Both the position numbers and the translations under genes were made by a program. Below, piece by piece: positions 19,360 through 27,526 of a stretch of 64,000 bases of DNA (positions are counted from its first letter, which is position 1; each line of letters begins with the position of its first letter). Where the stretch lies: assembly GCA_020851035.1 (NCBI GenBank), contig JADZDM010000007.1, positions 1 to 64,000 on the forward strand. The letters run 5' to 3'. Origin of the DNA: Gemmatimonadaceae bacterium. GTDB lineage: Bacteria > Gemmatimonadota > Gemmatimonadetes > Gemmatimonadales > Gemmatimonadaceae. A model generated the notes under the pieces. That model saw only the letters and a program-made list of their open reading frames with translations. It did no database searches and was not told the DNA's origin.

Positions 19360-19893
19360 ATGCGGCTTCGTCCCCACCACGCTGTCCGGGCCTTCATCGC
19401 TGTAGTCATGGGCATAAGCGTCATCGCGACCGCCGGCCACGCGCAAGTCACCGTGGCCACGCGCGACAGTCAGCTTCTCGCCTCGCCGATCTCCGCGATG
19501 CTGCCCGTCGACGTCGCGCGCCTGCGTGCGTTGGGGCCGGGCCTGCTCGCCGACGATTTGGTGGCTGGCACCGGCGCGGAGGCGACCCGCGGGCTCATCG
19601 CGCGCATGCGGGCCGAGGTGTGGCTGACGGACGGCACCCGAGTCCGCGCCGGGACGTGCCAGTCGCTGCAGTTCAAGATCGGCAGCGGCATCCTGATCAG
19701 CGGCGCCGACGTCGGTGTGCGTGGCATGCGGGTTGGCGGCACCCGCGTGCTGGTGGTGGGTGCGGAGCGCGCGTACGGATCGCGTGGTGTGCCGGGTGAT
19801 GTGCCGCCTCACGCGACGCTGATCATGCGGTTCCAACTGCTCGCCGTCAGTGAGGGCAGTTTGCCGAATCCGGACGAGTGCGTGCGGAGCTGA
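19360..19893 (+). CDS. Secreted FKBP-like peptidyl-prolyl isomerase
   Basis: 177 residues from ATG at 19360, with GAGG eight bases upstream. A signal peptide (FIAVVMGISVIATAGHA) leads into a short FKBP fold. The recognisable pattern is VWLTDGTRV, then GADVGVRGMRVGGTRVLVVG, AYGSRGVPGDVPPHATLIM and the closing strand FQLLAVS. The usual hydrophobic VIPGW floor of the active site is altered to LISGAD, so catalytic activity is uncertain, but the fold pattern is clear. It should act in the periplasm or outside. It is the first gene inside the integrated unit and the only plus-strand gene near that end. Confidence 0.7.
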   Translation: MRLRPHHAVRAFIAVVMGISVIATAGHAQVTVATRDSQLLASPISAMLPVDVARLRALGPGLLADDLVAGTGAEATRGLIARMRAEVWLTDGTRVRAGTCQSLQFKIGSGILISGADVGVRGMRVGGTRVLVVGAERAYGSRGVPGDVPPHATLIMRFQLLAVSEGSLPNPDECVRS

Positions 19894-20015
19894 CGCGGCG
19901 ATGCCGCGCTGGCGACGTTTGAGGAGCTGAAGGCAGCGCTGGCATCGTAATCAGCTGGCTCGCGTGCCTCACAGCGGTCGCCCCCGCATGCGCGCCGTGC
20001 GGACACCGCCACCCG

Positions 20016-20717
20016 TCAGCGCGCGCCTGTAACCGGCTCGACCAAGCGACCATCGAATAGTGTGACCTCGCGCTGCGCATGGCGGGCATACCGTTCATCG
20101 TGCGTCACGATGCACACGGTACTGCCCTGCGCATGCAAGTCACGCAGCAATTCCATGACCGCTTCACCGTTGCTGGAGTCGAGATTCCCTGTGGGCTCGT
20201 CCGCCAGCAGGATCGCAGGGTCACCCGCCACCGCGCGTGCGACGGCAACACGCTGCTGCTGTCCGCCACTCAGCTGGGCTGGAAAGTGCCTCGCTCGATG
20301 CTGCATCTCCACGCGCTCCAACGCCGACTGTACGCGCTCGCGGCGCTCGCCTGCGGGCATATCACGGTACGTCAGTGGCAATTCCACGTTCTCGAAGACC
20401 GTCAGATCCGAGATCAGGTTGAACGACTGGAAGATGAAGCCGATCTCGCGATTGCGACGGCGTGCACGCTCCGCGTGCGGCAACTGCACCACCGATTCGC
20501 CCGCGAGCAGATACTCGCCTGCGGTGGCGGTATCGAGCAGACCCACCAGAGATAGCAGGGTCGATTTGCCGCATCCGGACGGGCCGCTGATCGCGACGTA
20601 CTCCCCTGCCCTGACCTCGAAGTTCACCGAAGACAGCGCGTGTGTTTCGATATCATCGGTGGCGAACACTTTGGTGATGCCTGTCATCTGGATGAGTGGG
20701 CGCTCGTATGGTTGCAT
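20016..20717 (-). CDS. ABC transporter ATPase of MacB/LolD type (cassette 1)
   Basis: 233 residues. Walker A is GPSGCGKST (45-53), the Q-loop region is GFIFQSFNLISDL, the signature is [14 protein letters not shown], and Walker B is [13 protein letters not shown] with VTHD as switch. This is the MacB/LolD subfamily, whose ATPase drives a mechanotransmission permease rather than a pore. It is the last gene of a padR-permease-adaptor-ATPase run, 20 bp after the adaptor. Together they should form a tripartite envelope pump. The substrate is not known, and drugs, peptides or lipids are typical for the class. A close relative is encoded at 33970. Confidence 0.93.
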   Translation of the reverse strand: MQPYERPLIQMTGITKVFATDDIETHALSSVNFEVRAGEYVAISGPSGCGKSTLLSLVGLLDTATAGEYLLAGESVVQLPHAERARRRNREIGFIFQSFNLISDLTVFENVELPLTYRDMPAGERRERVQSALERVEMQHRARHFPAQLSGGQQQRVAVARAVAGDPAILLADEPTGNLDSSNGEAVMELLRDLHAQGSTVCIVTHDERYARHAQREVTLFDGRLVEPVTGAR

Positions 20718-20737
20718 GGCCGTGGTCGAGGTTGAGG

Positions 20738-21982
20738 TCAGCGAAGGCGCACGCGCGGCGTTGACGCGTACTGGGACATATCGGAGACGATGATCCGGTC
20801 ACCAGGCGCGAGGCCGCGGCGCACCTCCACGAGATTCACCGAGTTACGACCGAAGGACACGAGCGTGCGCACCGCAGTGCGCCCATCGCCTGCCAACTTG
20901 AACACCGCTGTCGTCCCCGTGTCTGACTGCTGTGCAGGACGGCCCGTCTGCAGCACGTCGTGCAACTGTTCCACGATGATCGTGCCATCCACGTTCAGAT
21001 CCGGCACGGCGCCACGAGGCAGCGCGTCATCGAGCGCGACATCGACGGTGACATTCCCGGATTGCGCCGCAGGATCCTTGCGCGTGACATGCCCCCGGAC
21101 AACACCATTCCGCGTATCGATGCGGGCCATCTGACCGGTGAATACGTCGCGTGCCTGACTCTCTGGAATTCTGAGCACCGCCTTGAGCTGATCCGGTTGC
21201 ACGACTTTCGCCAGCGCTGTGCCTTCTGGAACCCACTGCCCGACCTGTAGGGACAGGTCCTGCAGCACGCCGCTGTCTGAGGCGCGCACCGTCAACGATT
21301 GGAGCCGATCCCGCTGACGGCCCACGATCTGCTGCAATTGCGCAATCTGTGCGCGCTGTGCGGACAGCTGCCGGGCGAGTGCGTCTCGCGTGAGGACGAG
21401 GCGTGCCTGCTCGATCCGTAACCGCGTGGTGAGCTCCTCCCGTGCCGCCCGCTTCGCCCGGACATCGAAGGTCGAGACCAGCCGCAGCGTACTGAGCGAC
21501 TCTGCTGCGGACGCATCCTGTGTCGCCAGGACGTACTGTGTCGTCGTGGTTGCCACCACGCCTTCCTGGGTCAGCACCTGACCGCGTAGCGACGCCTCGA
21601 GTGACAGCAGGCCCATCTCCGCCTGCCGCACTTGCTGTTCGGCCAGCATCAGTTGGATCTGCAGATCCGGATTGCTGAGCACCAGCAACACGTCGCCGGG
21701 GGCGACATGCGCACCCGAGACCTGTGCCAGGCGCTCAACGCGAGCACTCGTTTGTGCCGTGATCAGACGACTGCGTTCGGGCACAAGTGTTCCCGTCCCA
21801 CGCACATCCCGCAGGAGATCCCCACGCCTCACGCTATCGATCAGGATGGCAGACCGATTTAGGACCGGTCCGTCCGGCGCCCGAAGTGAAAGCCATGCAA
21901 CCGCAGAAGCGGCACACATGCCGAGCAGCGCCAGCATGACCCTGCGGCGTCGGGGCGAGCGTGGTGCGCGAGGGATATCCAT
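20738..21982 (-). CDS. Periplasmic adaptor (HlyD/RND-type membrane fusion protein, cassette 1)
   Basis: 414 residues. A single N-terminal membrane helix (VMLALLGMCAASAVAWLSL) anchors the protein. A lipoyl-like half-motif follows (SGAHVAPGDVLLVLSNPDL), then a long coiled-coil hairpin (about 110-225), the second lipoyl half (RASDSGVLQDLSLQVGQW) and beta-barrel and proximal domains to the end (APGDRIIVSDMS). This is the MacA/HlyD build. It should join the FtsX-type permease and ATPase encoded on either side to an outer-membrane channel, which is not encoded here. Spacing of 20 bp to both neighbours indicates one operon. Confidence 0.9.
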   Translation of the reverse strand: MDIPRAPRSPRRRRVMLALLGMCAASAVAWLSLRAPDGPVLNRSAILIDSVRRGDLLRDVRGTGTLVPERSRLITAQTSARVERLAQVSGAHVAPGDVLLVLSNPDLQIQLMLAEQQVRQAEMGLLSLEASLRGQVLTQEGVVATTTTQYVLATQDASAAESLSTLRLVSTFDVRAKRAAREELTTRLRIEQARLVLTRDALARQLSAQRAQIAQLQQIVGRQRDRLQSLTVRASDSGVLQDLSLQVGQWVPEGTALAKVVQPDQLKAVLRIPESQARDVFTGQMARIDTRNGVVRGHVTRKDPAAQSGNVTVDVALDDALPRGAVPDLNVDGTIIVEQLHDVLQTGRPAQQSDTGTTAVFKLAGDGRTAVRTLVSFGRNSVNLVEVRRGLAPGDRIIVSDMSQYASTPRVRLR

Positions 21983-22002
21983 GAGAGGTCTCGTCGGCGC
22001 GC

Positions 22003-24642
22003 TCAGTCAGCGCGGAGCGTCAGCGTCGGATCAATCGTCGCCGCGCGCCGCGCCGGAAGGAACATCGCCGCGGTCGCGACCGAGACCAGCACGAAGGGCA
22101 CGAGACCGAAGGCAATCGGATCCACGGTGTCGCCGTAGAGCAAACCTGCCAGCAACCGCGACGCCGCCAGTGCGCCAGCAACACCAAGGACAGCTCCAGT
22201 GACGACAAGGGTGACCCCTTCACGCATGATCATGCGAACGACCTGCTGACCCGTGGCACCGATGGCCATCCGAATGCCGATTTCGCGTGTGCGTTGCGAC
22301 ACCGTATATGCAACGACGCCGTACATCCCGACCGATGCGAGCAGCAGGCCAAGCAGGCCAAACACGCCGAGTGCGGTGCCCGTGAGCCTCGCTGGGAGCA
22401 GGGCCACACCGAGATGGCGCTCCATCGAGCGCACACTGCTCACGGGGATGTTCGAATCGATGGCGGCGACTTCGTTCCGCAGGGTGCTGATGAAGGCGTC
22501 GGGATCCCCGGTGGTGCGGATCACGAGCACCATGCTGAAGTCCGCGGTCTCTGAGAGCGCAAACCACATGAATGGCCGCGGCGACTCACCGAGGGTTTCG
22601 TACTTCCCCGTCGGCACGATCCCGATCACGGTGAACGTGCCATCGCCGGACCGCACCGTCTGACCGACAGCGTCCTTGCCCGGCCAGAATCGGTCGGCAA
22701 ACGCCTGATTTATGATCAGTTCACGCGCCTCGGTTCGAGTGGCCAATCGCGTGAACTCGCGCCCCTGCAGCACAGAAGTCCCCATGGTCGCGAAGTACCC
22801 GGGTCCCGCCACCGCGAAGGCCATCGTCACATTGTCACTCGCTGGCACCACCGACCCAGGCACGGCGACACTCGTCGAGCTGTTGTTCAGGCCGAGCGGC
22901 AATTCGTCTACCATCGACGCGCTGCGAACCCCCGGCAGCGCCCGCAGTCGATCCATCAGGCGCCGGTAAAAATCCCCCGCTCTGGCGCCAGAATATCCCG
23001 CCAATGATGGACTGACTTCCGCGGTCAGGAGGCTTTCACTGACGAAGCCTTTGTTGATCGTCGTGGCACTGCGAAGATTGACCGCGAATAGGCCAGCGCA
23101 CATCAGCAGCATGATGGACAACGCCATCTGTGCGATGACGAGGAGGCGGGTCAGACGCGTCCGTGACCCGTTTCCGGGATGTTCTCCCTTCAGCGTCGGC
23201 GCCAGTGATGGTCGTGTGGCCTGGAGCGCCGGCGCCAGTCCGAACAGCACTGCGGTCAGCGCGGTCGCCCCGAGGGCGAAGAGCAGAACCGTCGGGCTTA
23301 GCGCGATGTCGGGACTGACCTCGAAGTCCACCGGGATCTCGATGCGGTTCACCGCGTAGATCGCCGTGCTCGACACGAAAAGACCAGCGACACCCGCGAT
23401 GCCGGCGAAGACCAGGCTCTCGACCATGAGTTGTCGCAGGAGCGAGCTGCGACTCGCACCGAGCGAGAGGCGGATGGCCATCTCACGAGCGCGTACGCCA
23501 GCCCGCGCGAGAAAGAGGTTGGCCACATTGACGCACGCCACCAGCAAGAGGAGGCCTGCTACGACCAGCACCACCGCCGACAGGCCGAGTTGCGCCGAAC
23601 GCATGCTCGGCGGGATGCCCGCCTCGGATTGCGGGAGCACTCGGATCGCATCCAGCGCGACGTACGCGCGAGGATTGACCGGTTGCAGCGCGGTGGTGAG
23701 GACTCGCATGCGCGCGTCTGCCTGTTCGAGGCTGACGCCCTGGCGTAGACGCGCTATCAGGTTGACAAAGCCACGTCCACGGTCGTCGACCACGGCAGGC
23801 GGCTCCAGCTGTACTATCGGCAAGTACATGGCCGGTCGCACCATCTGCAATACACCGGTGAACTCTTGCGGCGCAACGCCAATGATGGTCACTTGGCGCC
23901 CGTTGACGACCACCGTGCGCCCGACCACCCCCGGATCACCACCGAAGAGCGTACGCCAAGTGCCGTGACTCAGCACGACGACTGGCGTGGCGCTCGAGCG
24001 AAGCGTCTCCTCCCGGCTGAACATGCGGCCAAGGGCCGGCTGCACACCCAGCACGGTGAAGTAGTCGCCGTACACCATGACGGCGAAGAGCTTGTCCGTT
24101 CGATTCGCGACGGTGACACCAACCTGCGTGAACGTCCATGCCGCCACGTCGGTGAAGACATCGGTCGCCCCATCCCTGACGTCGCGGACGTGCGGGAGCG
24201 AACTGCTGCCGTCGGTGTTCCGGAAGAGCTGCACCAGTTCATCGGGTGCATGTACGCCAGGCAGCGGCCGGAGCAACGTGGCGTCGATGACGGCGAATAC
24301 CGCCGTGCTCAATCCGATGCCAAGCGCCAGGGTTGAAACGACGCTGCCGGTGAACAGTGGACTCTTTCGGAGCATCCGCATCGCGAAGCGGCCATCGGCA
24401 CGAAGATCGTCGAGCCAGCGGAGTCCGCGCGCGTCCCTTGCCTCTTCGCGGTAGCGCTGCACCGAGCCGAAGGCGAGCCGCGCTCGGCGAGCCGCTTCGC
24501 CGGGCGCCACACCCTGCGCGATGTATGCCGCCGTCTGACGCCGGAGGTGATCGGCCAGCTCGTCGTCCAACTCGACGTTCATCGCCTCGTCGTTGGTCAC
24601 CGCACGCCAGCGGTGGCGGATTTGCGCGAGCAGGCGCCTCAT
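22003..24642 (-). CDS. MacB/FtsX-type ABC permease with PadR-linked N-terminus (cassette 1)
   Basis: 879 residues from ATG at 24642, overlapping the padR stop by 4 bp. An ~80-residue cytoplasmic head (VELDDELADHLRRQTAAYIAQG) is typical of the permeases paired with PadR in Acidobacteria and Gemmatimonadota. The protein then repeats the layout membrane helix, MacB periplasmic core, three helices (FtsX domain) twice. The second FtsX domain ends with REIGIRMAIGATGQQVVRM and RRAATIDPTLTLRAD. No ATPase is fused, and the partner ATPase is at 20016. The gene is expected to work in export or membrane stress response, with the substrate unknown. Confidence 0.93.
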   Translation of the reverse strand: MRRLLAQIRHRWRAVTNDEAMNVELDDELADHLRRQTAAYIAQGVAPGEAARRARLAFGSVQRYREEARDARGLRWLDDLRADGRFAMRMLRKSPLFTGSVVSTLALGIGLSTAVFAVIDATLLRPLPGVHAPDELVQLFRNTDGSSSLPHVRDVRDGATDVFTDVAAWTFTQVGVTVANRTDKLFAVMVYGDYFTVLGVQPALGRMFSREETLRSSATPVVVLSHGTWRTLFGGDPGVVGRTVVVNGRQVTIIGVAPQEFTGVLQMVRPAMYLPIVQLEPPAVVDDRGRGFVNLIARLRQGVSLEQADARMRVLTTALQPVNPRAYVALDAIRVLPQSEAGIPPSMRSAQLGLSAVVLVVAGLLLLVACVNVANLFLARAGVRAREMAIRLSLGASRSSLLRQLMVESLVFAGIAGVAGLFVSSTAIYAVNRIEIPVDFEVSPDIALSPTVLLFALGATALTAVLFGLAPALQATRPSLAPTLKGEHPGNGSRTRLTRLLVIAQMALSIMLLMCAGLFAVNLRSATTINKGFVSESLLTAEVSPSLAGYSGARAGDFYRRLMDRLRALPGVRSASMVDELPLGLNNSSTSVAVPGSVVPASDNVTMAFAVAGPGYFATMGTSVLQGREFTRLATRTEARELIINQAFADRFWPGKDAVGQTVRSGDGTFTVIGIVPTGKYETLGESPRPFMWFALSETADFSMVLVIRTTGDPDAFISTLRNEVAAIDSNIPVSSVRSMERHLGVALLPARLTGTALGVFGLLGLLLASVGMYGVVAYTVSQRTREIGIRMAIGATGQQVVRMIMREGVTLVVTGAVLGVAGALAASRLLAGLLYGDTVDPIAFGLVPFVLVSVATAAMFLPARRAATIDPTLTLRAD

Positions 24643-24965
24643 GATTCGAGGATCAGCTGCACAGCCTGCATGAATCGACGCCAGTCGGCCTGCTCTTCCT
24701 TCAGCGCACCCCGACCAGCAGGCTGTAGGCTGTAGTATTTCGCGCGACGGTTGTCTTCGGATGGCCGCCATTCGGCCACGATGAGGCCGCGCGCCTCCAG
24801 CCGGTGGAGGGCGGGATAGAGCGAGCCTTGGGGCACCGTCAGGACGTCGCGCGAGAGCTGCTGGATACGTTCGGCGATCCCCCAGCCGTGCATGGGCTGC
24901 AGAGACAGCGCCTTGAGGATCAGCATGTCGAGCGTGCCCTGCCGGATGGCAGCCTGGTCGGTCAT
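24639..24965 (-). CDS. PadR family transcriptional regulator (cassette 1)
   Basis: 108 residues: a winged helix with TLDMLILKALSLQPMHGWGIAERI, the wing GSLYPALHRLEARGLI and the short C-terminal dimer helix of the small PadR subfamily. PadR proteins repress their own operon and release DNA on binding a ligand or on stress. The gene is first in the run padR-permease-adaptor-ATPase, and start-stop overlap couples it to the permease. Likely operators are the direct repeats just upstream at 24975-25031. Confidence 0.93.
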   Translation of the reverse strand: MTDQAAIRQGTLDMLILKALSLQPMHGWGIAERIQQLSRDVLTVPQGSLYPALHRLEARGLIVAEWRPSEDNRRAKYYSLQPAGRGALKEEQADWRRFMQAVQLILES

Positions 24966-24974
24966 AGCCCGTGT

Positions 24975-25031
24975 TGTAGAAGGTCGACAGGAAAGGCTAA
25001 CGACGAGTCGTGTAGAAGGTCAAGAGGAAGG
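24975..25031. promoter_or_regulatory. Direct repeats upstream of padR (cassette 1), candidate PadR operator and promoter
   Basis: TGTAGAAGGTCGACAGGAAA (24975) is repeated as TGTAGAAGGTCAAGAGGAAG (25011) with a 36-bp period. On the padR strand the distal copy provides TTGACC and, after 17 bp, TTAGCC, a weak sigma70-like pair. The repeat next to the start is well placed for autoregulation. This is inference from position and repetition. Confidence 0.45.
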
Positions 25032-25119
25032 AGCTGTCACGCACATCAAACGTCGACCTCTGGCCGCCTCCTCGTCCCAGCGCGCCCAAAACGCGACGCA
25101 CCGTCGCGCAGGTTGTCGA

Positions 25120-25489
25120 TGCGCGTCACCCGAACGTGGCCCTGCCGCTCACCTATCGCAGGATGGAGCCCGCAGATCGAGATGGTCGCGTCCAGGTCGC
25201 GCTCGAGCGGGTCGGCATGGCACACCGGGCGAATCACTACCCCGCACAGCTCTCAGGCGGGCAGCAACAGCGCGTGGCTGTCGCGCGCGCCGTCGCCGGT
25301 GACCCGGTGCTGCTCCTCGCCGACGAGCCAACGGGGAACCTCGATTCGGCAAACGGCGACGGCGTCATGGAACTGCCGAGCGAGCTGCACCAGCAGGGGA
25401 CCGCGATCTGTGTCGTCACGCACGATCCGCGGTATTCGGCGCAGGCGGAACGGACGGTGGCGATGCTGGATGGGCGGGTGGTCGGATAA
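25120..25489 (+). pseudogene. Remnant of a third MacB/LolD-type ABC ATPase gene (N-terminus lost)
   Basis: About 120 codons, readable from HPNVALPLTYRRMEPAD through the signature [14 protein letters not shown], Walker [14 protein letters not shown] and the switch VTHD, to a normal C-terminus. Walker A and everything before the Q-loop are missing: the homology begins abruptly near 25120 and the sequence upstream is unrelated. It lies on the opposite strand to cassette 1, just beyond its promoter, and is not the broken end of that cassette's own ATPase, which is intact. It is most likely dead debris of a further cassette. Confidence 0.8.
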
Positions 25490-25870
25490 TGGGTTGCGCC
25501 TGTCGCAGAGCGAGGAGTGACGCCGCCATCATCGCGACGCGTCGCGACCAAGGGTTGGGTTGCAGCAGGGAACGCACGAGGTAGGCATTCAGGATGGATC
25601 ACCCACCGGCTCTGCCCCGCGTGACGGCCCGACCGCCGCGGCGCCAGTTCGACTTCTCGCATCGGCCCCGCGTTCGGCGCCCTCGCCGCCACGGTCGGTG
25701 CCGTGGCACGGCGACTCACGTCGCCGCGGCTCCGGAGGGCCTTGCATGAGCCGTTGGCACTGCTGATCCGGCAAGTACATCGGGATGAGGGGTTGATCGG
25801 GCCCGGACGAAAAGAAGAGACTGGGAAGCGGCGCGGAACCGTCGCGACGCCCCCAGGCTCATCTACACTG
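25490..25870. other. Gene-free stretch in island unit 1
   Basis: No reading frame here has a convincing start, codon pattern or family motif, and I see no RNA gene or strong hairpin. It follows the ATPase remnant and is probably decayed island DNA. Confidence 0.5.
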
Positions 25871-26014
25871 CTACTTCAGCTCGGGTGGGCGCGGCTTGCG
25901 ACGGACCCGGATGCGAAACGCCTGCTTCCCGTAGCTGCTGGCATGGATGACCTTGCCAGACCGCGTCCGGAACGAGCGGACAAAGATCCACTCGTGCTCG
26001 TCTTCGTTGGACAT
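25871..26014 (-). CDS. Small 47-residue basic protein, unknown function
   Basis: ATG at 26014 to TAG at 25871. The chain begins MSNEDEHEWIFVRSFRTR, continues GKVIHASSYGKQAF, and ends RIRVRRKPRPPELK. An acidic start, a tight aromatic/basic core and a basic tail look like a real small protein rather than chance translation, because amino-acid use is balanced in a G+C-rich context where shadow frames are Arg/Pro/Ala-rich. No ribosome-binding site stands out. It lies downstream of the DUF5343 gene on the same strand. The function is unknown, and nucleic-acid binding is a guess from charge. Confidence 0.5.
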   Translation of the reverse strand: MSNEDEHEWIFVRSFRTRSGKVIHASSYGKQAFRIRVRRKPRPPELK

Positions 26015-26288
26015 CGTGGGGGTATGTGTGACGGGGCGGCGTCACAGGTCGTCGTCGCTTGCGCCTGCCAAGGCCCCGCCACAAGTTTGCCGATGTCAGA
26101 CGGACAAACGCTGGTTCGGTGAGGCATCGTCAGCCACTCGCCCGCCCGGTCACGGGTGGTGCAAGCGGTTCCCCTTCATGAGGGGAACGGTGGTTCCAGC
26201 GGCCGGCACTCGCGAGCTCTCGCAGGCTCGTCGAGCGACGGCGTCATGCCCTCGTGGTCATGAGATCCTCGCAGTTGAAGGTGAGTCT
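26015..26288. other. Gene-free stretch upstream of the 47-residue gene
   Basis: This stretch runs from the terminator after the DUF5343 gene to the start of the 47-residue gene. It contains no recognisable gene. Promoter elements for the small gene cannot be assigned with confidence. Confidence 0.4.
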
Positions 26289-26335
26289 TGAAACGGCCGG
26301 CAACGTATCCTCCCCAGGGTATGCCGGCCGTTTCA
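26289..26335 (-). terminator. Hairpin at the end of the DUF5343 gene
   Basis: A perfect 13-bp stem, GAAACGGCCGGCA (26290-26302) with TGCCGGCCGTTTC (26322-26334), and a 19-base loop. The DUF5343 stop codon sits in its first arm. It has no T-run, so it is a likely rather than certain terminator. Confidence 0.55.
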
Positions 26336-27091
26336 GTCTTCGGCCACCGGATGCTCGCCGAAGTCGATCTTCGCCGCACGGAACCACTTCTTTCGGAGTC
26401 GGAGGTAGTCGATCAGGTGCCGCAGCGCGAAGGCGGCATCTTCCTCCTGCATCTCCGCTGGCATGTGCACCGCGAACGGCGAGTCCGGCAGCGGCCGAAT
26501 GATTTGGAGGCCCTGACGGGCGGCATCGCTGTCGGACATGTCGGCCGGGGTCGTACTGGAGATGTCCGGGGTCTTCACCGCCTTCTTCGTCCCGTTGCGC
26601 TGGCCAACCTTCCGGCCACCGGCGCCGGGGCGCACGGCCTTGAAGTGAGGGCTGACCGGGATCCCGGCATCCTTGCACAGCGCCAAGAAGAAGCGCGCCG
26701 CTTTGGTCTTGGGGTCCGCACCCTTCAGCCCTCCGCGCTCCATTGCCTGCTCAAGCTGCTGCTGCGTCGCGATTGACATCTGCAGGTTCTGCAGGAGCGG
26801 CTCGTACGACTGGTACAGGTTGGCGACCGCCCCCTTCCACGCTTCCGTGTCGTGCGCTTCGACCAGTGAGCGCATCGCCGGTGTCGACTCCAGCGCGGGC
26901 CCGGTCACGAGCCCGAAGAATCGCAGGGCGATCTTGATGTCCCGCTGAGCCGTGCCCGCCTTGCTCGACAGCACCGAGGAGTCGACCTGTGGTGGCACCG
27001 CCCCCTTCTTCTTGATGTCCCCGAAGAAGGTCTTGAAGGTGCTGTACGAACCGTACGGCGCTGTGATCTCCTGCGCCTTCTCTTCCACCAT
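26333..27091 (-). CDS. DUF5343 domain protein
   Basis: 252 residues from ATG at 27091, with an excellent ribosome-binding site (GGGGAGGGATCA). The N-terminal part reads YGSYSTFKTFFGDIKKKG, then VLSSKAGTAQRDIKIALRFFGLV. This matches the start of DUF5343 proteins, small helical winged-helix-like proteins common in accessory and defence regions. A basic linker (GGRKVGQRNGTKKAVK) separates a C-terminal helical segment rich in Arg/Lys. No catalytic residues are apparent. It is encoded downstream of the truncated nuclease gene on the same strand, 435 bp apart, so the pair may have come in together. DNA binding is inferred, not shown. Confidence 0.75.
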   Translation of the reverse strand: MVEEKAQEITAPYGSYSTFKTFFGDIKKKGAVPPQVDSSVLSSKAGTAQRDIKIALRFFGLVTGPALESTPAMRSLVEAHDTEAWKGAVANLYQSYEPLLQNLQMSIATQQQLEQAMERGGLKGADPKTKAARFFLALCKDAGIPVSPHFKAVRPGAGGRKVGQRNGTKKAVKTPDISSTTPADMSDSDAARQGLQIIRPLPDSPFAVHMPAEMQEEDAAFALRHLIDYLRLRKKWFRAAKIDFGEHPVAED

Positions 27092-27526
27092 TGATCCCTC
27101 CCCAAGATTGAGGCCGCAAGCCCAAGATATCGGTGCCACTCGTACGGCACAAGTCCGAGCTCGTGCTATCCGGAGAGTGGCAGACGGGCCACTGGTGCGC
27201 CACTCAACGGGCCACTGAGAGCCGCAAGCCCTAAGCGTGCCGGCGTCTCGCTGCAGTATGGCGCCCTTACGGAGGTCCACGCCAGCCGTGCCGCAAGTGC
27301 TGCAACCGCCAGCTGTTGAGCGGTTGCGGATCACAATCGTACTGTGAAGTGGCGGCGGCCCCTGTCGCGCCGAGATGGGGCCTCTCGTGATGGTTGTGGT
27401 CGGCGTGCTGTTCGCCGCGGCCGTGATGCTCCTCACCTCGTTGACGTGGATGCCTAGCCCGACGTCTGCACACTGTGCCATTCGCCGTGCAGCGGACGAC
27501 GGTCATGCGACGTCGCCACTCTCGAC
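27092..27526. other. Gene-free stretch between the DUF5343 and nuclease genes
   Basis: 435 bp without a supported gene. A short plus-strand frame at 27375 encodes one hydrophobic segment but then becomes low-complexity and overlaps the nuclease gene, so it is not called. The interval may hold a promoter for the DUF5343 gene. Confidence 0.4.

Noticed and set aside
18948-19799. Plus-strand frame of 283 codons overlapping the FKBP-like gene
   Set aside because: Arg/Pro/His-rich with no motif, and it overlaps a gene with signal peptide and fold pattern in another frame.
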